From JAXHUH01 sp034211175 (GTDB lineage Bacteria; Actinomycetota; Acidimicrobiia; Acidimicrobiales; CAIXPF01): 39,471 nt of DNA. Where the stretch lies: contig JAXHUH010000096.1 in the NCBI GenBank assembly GCA_034211175.1, positions 1 through 39,471 on the forward strand. The letters are read 5' to 3'. How positions within the stretch are numbered: the first letter of the stretch is position 1; the number at the start of each line of letters is the position of its first letter. Below the pieces are notes generated by a model. The model did no database searches. It had not been told where the DNA came from and saw only the letters and a program-made list of their open reading frames with translations. Both the position numbers and the translations under genes were made by a program. Shown here in pieces: positions 35,824 through 39,471 of this stretch.

Positions 35824-36288
35824 ATGGCGGTCGAGCAGTTCCTGGATTTCGGGGGTGTCCCCGGGGAATCGACCCTTCCCGCGGCGCGCGACCACATCCC
35901 GGTCCTCGGCTGGAACCTCGGGGTCAACCGGCCGCTGGAACCGGCCGGTGCGTCACCGACGTTCTCGGACCTCACGGTGCGCAAGACGATCGACAGCTCC
36001 AGCCCGCTGCTGCTCCTCCTCTGCTCGCGGGGCACGCTCACGCCCCAGGTCGTGCTCACGGTGCGCCAGGCCGGCCACTTCCGGCCACGGCTGCTGCTCG
36101 ACATGCGCGACGTGGTCGTGACCAGCGTGAACATGGACATCGAGGCACCGACCCAGCCGCTCGGCGAGGTCGTCCACCTCTCGTTCGCCCGGATGTGGCT
36201 CGGCGCGGCCAGGGTCGACCGCGACGGCACGAGCGAGGACCTGACCTGGTTCTCCTGGGACCTCAGCGCCGGCGAGCCCGCGTCCTGA
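35824..36288 (+). CDS. Hcp-family (type VI secretion tube-like) protein, orphan
   Basis: A 154-residue protein that aligns along its whole length with Hcp, the tube subunit of type VI secretion systems. The start MAVEQFLDFGGVPGES matches the Hcp pattern MAVDxFxKIGxVKGES. Next come IPVLGWNLGVNR (pattern IDVLxWSWGxSQ), FSDLTVRKTIDSSSP (pattern DLSxTKxIDKSTP), QAGHFRPRLLLDMRDVVVTSVN and a final TWFSWDL. No sheath, baseplate, VgrG or ClpV gene is in the window. A role as exported ring, as effector, or in a contractile particle elsewhere in the genome is possible. GGAGG lies 10 bases before the ATG; TAGCGT (35778-35783) may be the -10. Confidence 0.85.
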   Translation: MAVEQFLDFGGVPGESTLPAARDHIPVLGWNLGVNRPLEPAGASPTFSDLTVRKTIDSSSPLLLLLCSRGTLTPQVVLTVRQAGHFRPRLLLDMRDVVVTSVNMDIEAPTQPLGEVVHLSFARMWLGAARVDRDGTSEDLTWFSWDLSAGEPAS

Positions 36289-36464
36289 CCCGCCGGGCGA
36301 GCCGAGCCCGTCGGGCACCGCTGGCCGGGATTTCGCGCCCGCCCGTCCGCTCGCTACCCTCCCCGTCGGGGTGTTGGTGCGGCCGGCGTGGCAGCATCGC
36401 CGGACGACACCGGCCACGGCGCGTGCTGCGCAGTGGCGCCACCGTGAGGGCACAGGGAGCGAAC

Positions 36465-36704
36465 GTGCAGGGCGTGATCAAGTCGTACGACCCGGGAACC
36501 GGCGACGGTGTGGTGATGCGGGACGATCTCTCGCTCGCGGAGCACGACCTGGCCCCCGACGCCGTCGCCACGTCCAACTTCCGGATGCTGCGCCAGGGCC
36601 AGCGCATCGTCTTCGATCTCGACGAGCACGGCCGGGCCACGATGCTGCGGCTCGGTTCCGAGGTCGACATGGGCACGCCCGGGTTCATCGGCGACGTGGG
36701 CTGA
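36465..36704 (+). CDS. Small cold-shock-like (OB-fold) protein
   Basis: A 79-residue GTG-started protein. MQGVIKSYDPGTGDGVVMRDD parallels the cold-shock start (MxGxVKWFNxxKGFGFI), and LRQGQRIVFDLDEHGRATMLRL resembles its last strands. The aromatic RNA-binding residues of RNP1 (FGF) and RNP2 (FVH) are missing, so single-stranded nucleic-acid binding in the usual way is doubtful. AGGGAG lies 5 bases upstream. It follows the Hcp gene by 176 bp; a TACCCT box (36355-36360) could be a -10. Confidence 0.6.
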   Translation: MQGVIKSYDPGTGDGVVMRDDLSLAEHDLAPDAVATSNFRMLRQGQRIVFDLDEHGRATMLRLGSEVDMGTPGFIGDVG

Positions 36705-36873
36705 CGCCGGCTCGGCCCAGCCGTCGACATCCTCCCGCCCGCCGGCGACCCTCCCCGTGACGGCGCTTCGCCATTAGGTCCGGCCATCGGCCCCGGTGAT
36801 AGCGTCGCCTCAAGCCATCGAGGGAATCGGTGGCCAGCCGGGACAGGACAGCGACAGCGACGTCGGAGATGCG

Positions 36874-38670
36874 ATGACGGCACCAACGAAGCACCAGAAG
36901 CTGCTCGACTGGGTCGAGCACTGGAAGGCCATCCTGCAGCCGGACAGCGTCGAATGGTGCGACGGCAGCGAAGAGGAGTACGACCGCCTCTGCCAGCTCC
37001 TGGTGGACGGCGGCACGTTCGAGCGCCTGAACGACGAGCTGCGCCCGAACAGCTACCTGGCGCTCTCGGACCCGGGTGACGTCGCCCGCGTCGAGGACCG
37101 GACGTTCATCTGCTCGGAGAACGAGATCGACGCCGGGCCGACCAACAACTGGCGCGCCCCGGCCGAGATGAAGGCCGAGCTCACGGAGCTCTACACGGGC
37201 GCGATGAAGGGCCGCACGATGTACGTCGTGCCGTTCTCCATGGGCCCGCTCGGCAGCCCCATCGCCCACATCGGCGTCCAGCTGACCGACTCGGCGTACG
37301 TGGTCACCAACATGCGGATCATGACCCGCATGGGCGCCGGCGCCCTCGACGTGCTCGGCGACGACGGCGAGTTCGTCCCGTGCGTGCACTCGGTGGGCTA
37401 CCCGCTGACCGACGGGCGCGAGGACGTCCCGTGGCCGTGCGACGCCGAGAACAAGTACATCACCCACTTCCCCGAGACCCGGGAGATCTGGTCCTACGGC
37501 TCGGGCTACGGCGGCAACGCGCTGCTCGGCAAGAAGTGCTTCGCGCTGCGCATCGCCTCGACGATGGCCCAGCGCGACGGCTGGCTCGCCGAGCACATGC
37601 TGATCCTGTCGATCACGCCGCCGAGCGGTGAGAAGAAGTACATCGCCGCCGCGTTCCCGTCCGCGTGCGGGAAGACGAACATGGCGATGCTCATCCCGAC
37701 CCTGCCCGGCTGGAAGGTCGAGACGGTCGGCGACGACATCGCCTGGATGAAGTTCGGCGACGACGGCCAGCTCTACGCCATCAACCCCGAGGCGGGGTTC
37801 TTCGGCGTGGCCCCGGGGACGTCCGAGGAGACCAACCCGAACGCCCTGGCGACGCTGTACGCCAACTGCATCTACACCAACGTCGCGAAGACGCCCGAGG
37901 GCGACGTCTGGTGGGAGGGCCTCACCGACGAGCCGCCGGCGCAGCTCACCGACTGGCGGGGCAACCCGTGGACGCCGGCATCGGACACCCCGGCGTCGCA
38001 CCCGAACGCCCGGTTCACGGCCCCGGCCGCGCAGTGCCCGTCGATCGCCGACGAGTGGGAGGACCCGAAGGGCGTCCCGATCTCGGCCATCCTCTTCGGC
38101 GGTCGCCGCGCCACCAACGTGCCGCTCGTGACCCAGGCCCGCAGCTGGGAGCACGGCGTGTTCCTGGCGTCGATCATGTCGTCGGAGAAGACGGCGGCCG
38201 CGGCCGGCAAGGTCGGCGACGTCCGCTTCGACCCCTTCGCCATGCTGCCGTTCTGCGGCTACAACATGGGCGACTACGTCGGTCACTGGCTCGAGATGGG
38301 CGAGCGGGACGGCGCGAAGCTCCCCGAGCTCTTCTGGGTCAACTGGTTCCGCAAGGACGACGACGGCAAGTTCATCTGGCCCGGCTTCGGGGAGAACTCC
38401 CGGGTGCTCAAGTGGGTGCTCGAGCGGGTCGCCGGCGGGGCCGACGCCACCGAGACGGCCATCGGCCACGTGCCGACGCCCGCTTCGCTCGACACCGACG
38501 GCCTCGACCTCGACGCCGCATCGCTCGAGACGCTCCTGTCGGTCGATCCCGACTCGTGGCGCCAGGAGCTGCCGTTGATCGAGTCGCACTACGACTTCCT
38601 CGGCGAGCGCCTGCCCCAGCGGGCGCGCGACGAGCTGGCGGAGCTGGAGAAGCGCCTCTCCGCCTCCTGA
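36874..38670 (+). CDS. pckG: Phosphoenolpyruvate carboxykinase (GTP)
   Basis: GTP-dependent PEPCK converts oxaloacetate to PEP, linking the TCA cycle to gluconeogenesis. The 598-residue protein has the P-loop FPSACGKTN (261-269) with the active Cys265, the R-loop region PLGSPIAHIGVQLTDS, YVVTNMRIMTRMG, THFPETREIWSYGSGYGGNALLGKKCFALR, GDDIAWMKF, FFGVAPGT and GGRRATNVPLV. Length and motifs are typical of GTP-dependent enzymes of actinobacteria. The ATG at 36874 has GGAG 5 bases upstream. A TGATAGCGT extended -10-like box lies at 36797-36805. A good terminator follows. Confidence 0.97.
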   Translation: MTAPTKHQKLLDWVEHWKAILQPDSVEWCDGSEEEYDRLCQLLVDGGTFERLNDELRPNSYLALSDPGDVARVEDRTFICSENEIDAGPTNNWRAPAEMKAELTELYTGAMKGRTMYVVPFSMGPLGSPIAHIGVQLTDSAYVVTNMRIMTRMGAGALDVLGDDGEFVPCVHSVGYPLTDGREDVPWPCDAENKYITHFPETREIWSYGSGYGGNALLGKKCFALRIASTMAQRDGWLAEHMLILSITPPSGEKKYIAAAFPSACGKTNMAMLIPTLPGWKVETVGDDIAWMKFGDDGQLYAINPEAGFFGVAPGTSEETNPNALATLYANCIYTNVAKTPEGDVWWEGLTDEPPAQLTDWRGNPWTPASDTPASHPNARFTAPAAQCPSIADEWEDPKGVPISAILFGGRRATNVPLVTQARSWEHGVFLASIMSSEKTAAAAGKVGDVRFDPFAMLPFCGYNMGDYVGHWLEMGERDGAKLPELFWVNWFRKDDDGKFIWPGFGENSRVLKWVLERVAGGADATETAIGHVPTPASLDTDGLDLDAASLETLLSVDPDSWRQELPLIESHYDFLGERLPQRARDELAELEKRLSAS

Positions 38671-38698
38671 TCCGGCCGGCACGACCGGCACGTTCTCC

Positions 38699-38733
38699 CG
38701 ACGGGGCCCTCCGGGGCCCCGTCGTCGCGTTTT
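38699..38733 (+). terminator. Rho-independent terminator of pckG
   Basis: A perfect 11-bp GC stem (CGACGGGGCCC at 38699-38709 with GGGCCCCGTCG at 38714-38724), loop TCCG, followed by TCGCGTTTT. This is the only U-tailed terminator that I see in the window. Confidence 0.85.
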
Positions 38734-38777
38734 GCCGCGAGCTCCGGAATAGGACCTGCGCTGCCGAGGTTGGATTA

Positions 38778-38798
38778 GTTGAGCACAACCGACTCAGG
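38778..38798 (+). promoter_or_regulatory. HAIR-like HspR operator upstream of hsp20
   Basis: GTTGAGC-N7-ACTCAGG matches the HAIR consensus CTTGAGT-N7-ACTCAAG at 11 of 14 fixed bases with the exact 7-base spacer. It lies 165 bases upstream of the hsp20 ATG. A TAGGCT (38807-38812) just downstream is a possible -10, so a bound HspR would block RNA polymerase. Confidence 0.7.
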
Positions 38799-38963
38799 TT
38801 TCCGGATAGGCTGACCGAAGGTTCGGGCAGCCGCCGGAGCCACCCGGACCGACCACCCGAGTGATCGGAGCCCGGACGACCAGGGCCCGACGATCCCCGG
38901 GCCGACCGACCCCGGCTCGGAGGCCGCGAGACCGTGCAGAACCGACAGAGGAGAACCGACGAG

Positions 38964-39413
38964 ATGCTTCGACGCTTCGATCCCTTCCGCGACTTCGACC
39001 GCATCGCCGGCACGGCGTGGACGGCACCTGGCCGCTTCACCATCCCGATGGACGCCGTGCGCACCGAGCACGAGGTCACGGTGTACTTCGACCTCCCCGG
39101 CGTGGACCCGGGCGCGGTCGACCTGACCGTCGAGAAGAACCGCCTCACCGTCGAGGTCACCCGCGAGACGATCGCCGACGACGACACGACGATCATCGCC
39201 CGCGAGCGCCCGCAGGGTGCCTTCAGCCGCCAGCTCGTACTCGGCGAGAACCTCGATGCCTCCGGGGTCGAGGCGAGCTTCGACAACGGCGTCCTGACCG
39301 TGCGCATCCCGGTCGCGCAGACCGCCCAGCCCCGCAAGGTCGCGGTGTCGGCGGGCGGCGGGACGGTCGACGTCGAGCCGACGGCGGCCGACAACCCGGC
39401 CACCGACAACTGA
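38964..39413 (+). CDS. Hsp20/alpha-crystallin small heat-shock protein
   Basis: A 149-residue small heat-shock protein that holds unfolding proteins in oligomers. The start MLRRFDPFRDFDRIAGT is followed by the alpha-crystallin domain (about 30-125) with IPMDAVRTEHEVTVYFDLPGVDPGAVDLTVEKNRLTVEV split over strands, ERPQGAFSRQLVLGENLDA and the closing DNGVLTVRIP. The I-X-I/V motif at the end of the domain is IPV. A short Pro/Ala/Asp-rich tail follows. AGGAG lies 10 bases before the ATG at 38964; a GTG at 38934 is less supported. Repression by HspR is likely from the operator upstream. Confidence 0.93.
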   Translation: MLRRFDPFRDFDRIAGTAWTAPGRFTIPMDAVRTEHEVTVYFDLPGVDPGAVDLTVEKNRLTVEVTRETIADDDTTIIARERPQGAFSRQLVLGENLDASGVEASFDNGVLTVRIPVAQTAQPRKVAVSAGGGTVDVEPTAADNPATDN

Positions 39414-39471
39414 GCCCCGACAACAGCTGATCCTCCCGAGCCGTCGCGGCGTCGCCCCCTCCCCTCCCCCG

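Noticed and set aside
36685..38691. A 668-codon minus-strand frame opposite pckG
   Set aside because: It is antisense to a perfect PEP carboxykinase and shows no domain of its own.

Overview
The window is a very GC-rich, densely packed bacterial chromosome segment with no RNA genes, insertion sequences, prophage genes or CRISPR arrays that I can see. Gene content and order (recG, rsmD, coaD, a SepIVA-like gene, DUF177, rpmF, rnc, mutM, smc, ftsY, ffh, rpsP, khpA, rimM, trmD, rplS, yraN, comM, dprA, whiG, an M23-like gene, rpsB) match the conserved actinobacterial translation/secretion/segregation supercluster, almost all on the minus strand. The WhiG-type sigma factor, the SepIVA-like protein and the TANNNT-type -10 boxes a few bases from start codons support Actinomycetota. 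A deep lineage such as Acidimicrobiia is my inference, not something I can prove here.

Layout. 1-6482 (mostly minus): rpsB (runs off the left edge), a degenerate M23 protein, whiG, dprA, comM, a cytochrome c lipoprotein, a divergent plus-strand pair (38-aa membrane peptide and 79-aa zinc-binding-like protein), and yraN. 6562-8883: the rpsP-khpA-rimM-trmD-rplS operon, with coupled starts and a strong hairpin at its end. 9117-12161: ffh, a BON protein and ftsY. 12248-22752 separates ftsY from smc, which are neighbours in many actinobacteria. It holds an HtrA protease, a rhodanese, a response regulator-histidine kinase-AhpD-like peroxidase operon, a MoxR-DUF58-VWA operon, and a less GC-rich divergent pair: an SH3-like membrane protein and a 585-aa HTH/helical-repeat protein. 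22767-32395 (minus): smc, a mutM homologue, rnc, acpP, plsX, rpmF, DUF177, the SepIVA-like gene, coaD and rsmD. 32683-33359: three small hypothetical genes. 33404-35593: recG. 35824-39413 (plus): an orphan Hcp (type VI tube-like) protein, a cold-shock-like small protein, GTP-dependent PEP carboxykinase with a clear terminator, and an Hsp20 chaperone behind a HAIR-like HspR operator.

How the genes fit together. Ribosomal proteins, ribosome maturation and tRNA/rRNA methylation (RimM, TrmD, RsmD), co-translational targeting (Ffh/FtsY), acyl carrier protein and phospholipid initiation (AcpP/PlsX), CoA synthesis (CoaD), RNA processing (RNase III), chromosome condensation (Smc), recombination (RecG, DprA, ComM) and septation (SepIVA-like) form one growth-linked block.

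The most notable observations are: a MutM-slot protein that has lost the catalytic proline and all four zinc-finger cysteines; an Hcp protein with no other secretion genes nearby; the HTH/SH3 pair of foreign-looking composition; a 21-bp divergent intergenic region with overlapping -10 boxes that would make both genes leaderless; hairpins at the predicted 5' ends of the rpsB and rpmF mRNAs; a 21-bp-phased direct repeat upstream of whiG; and the HAIR element upstream of hsp20.
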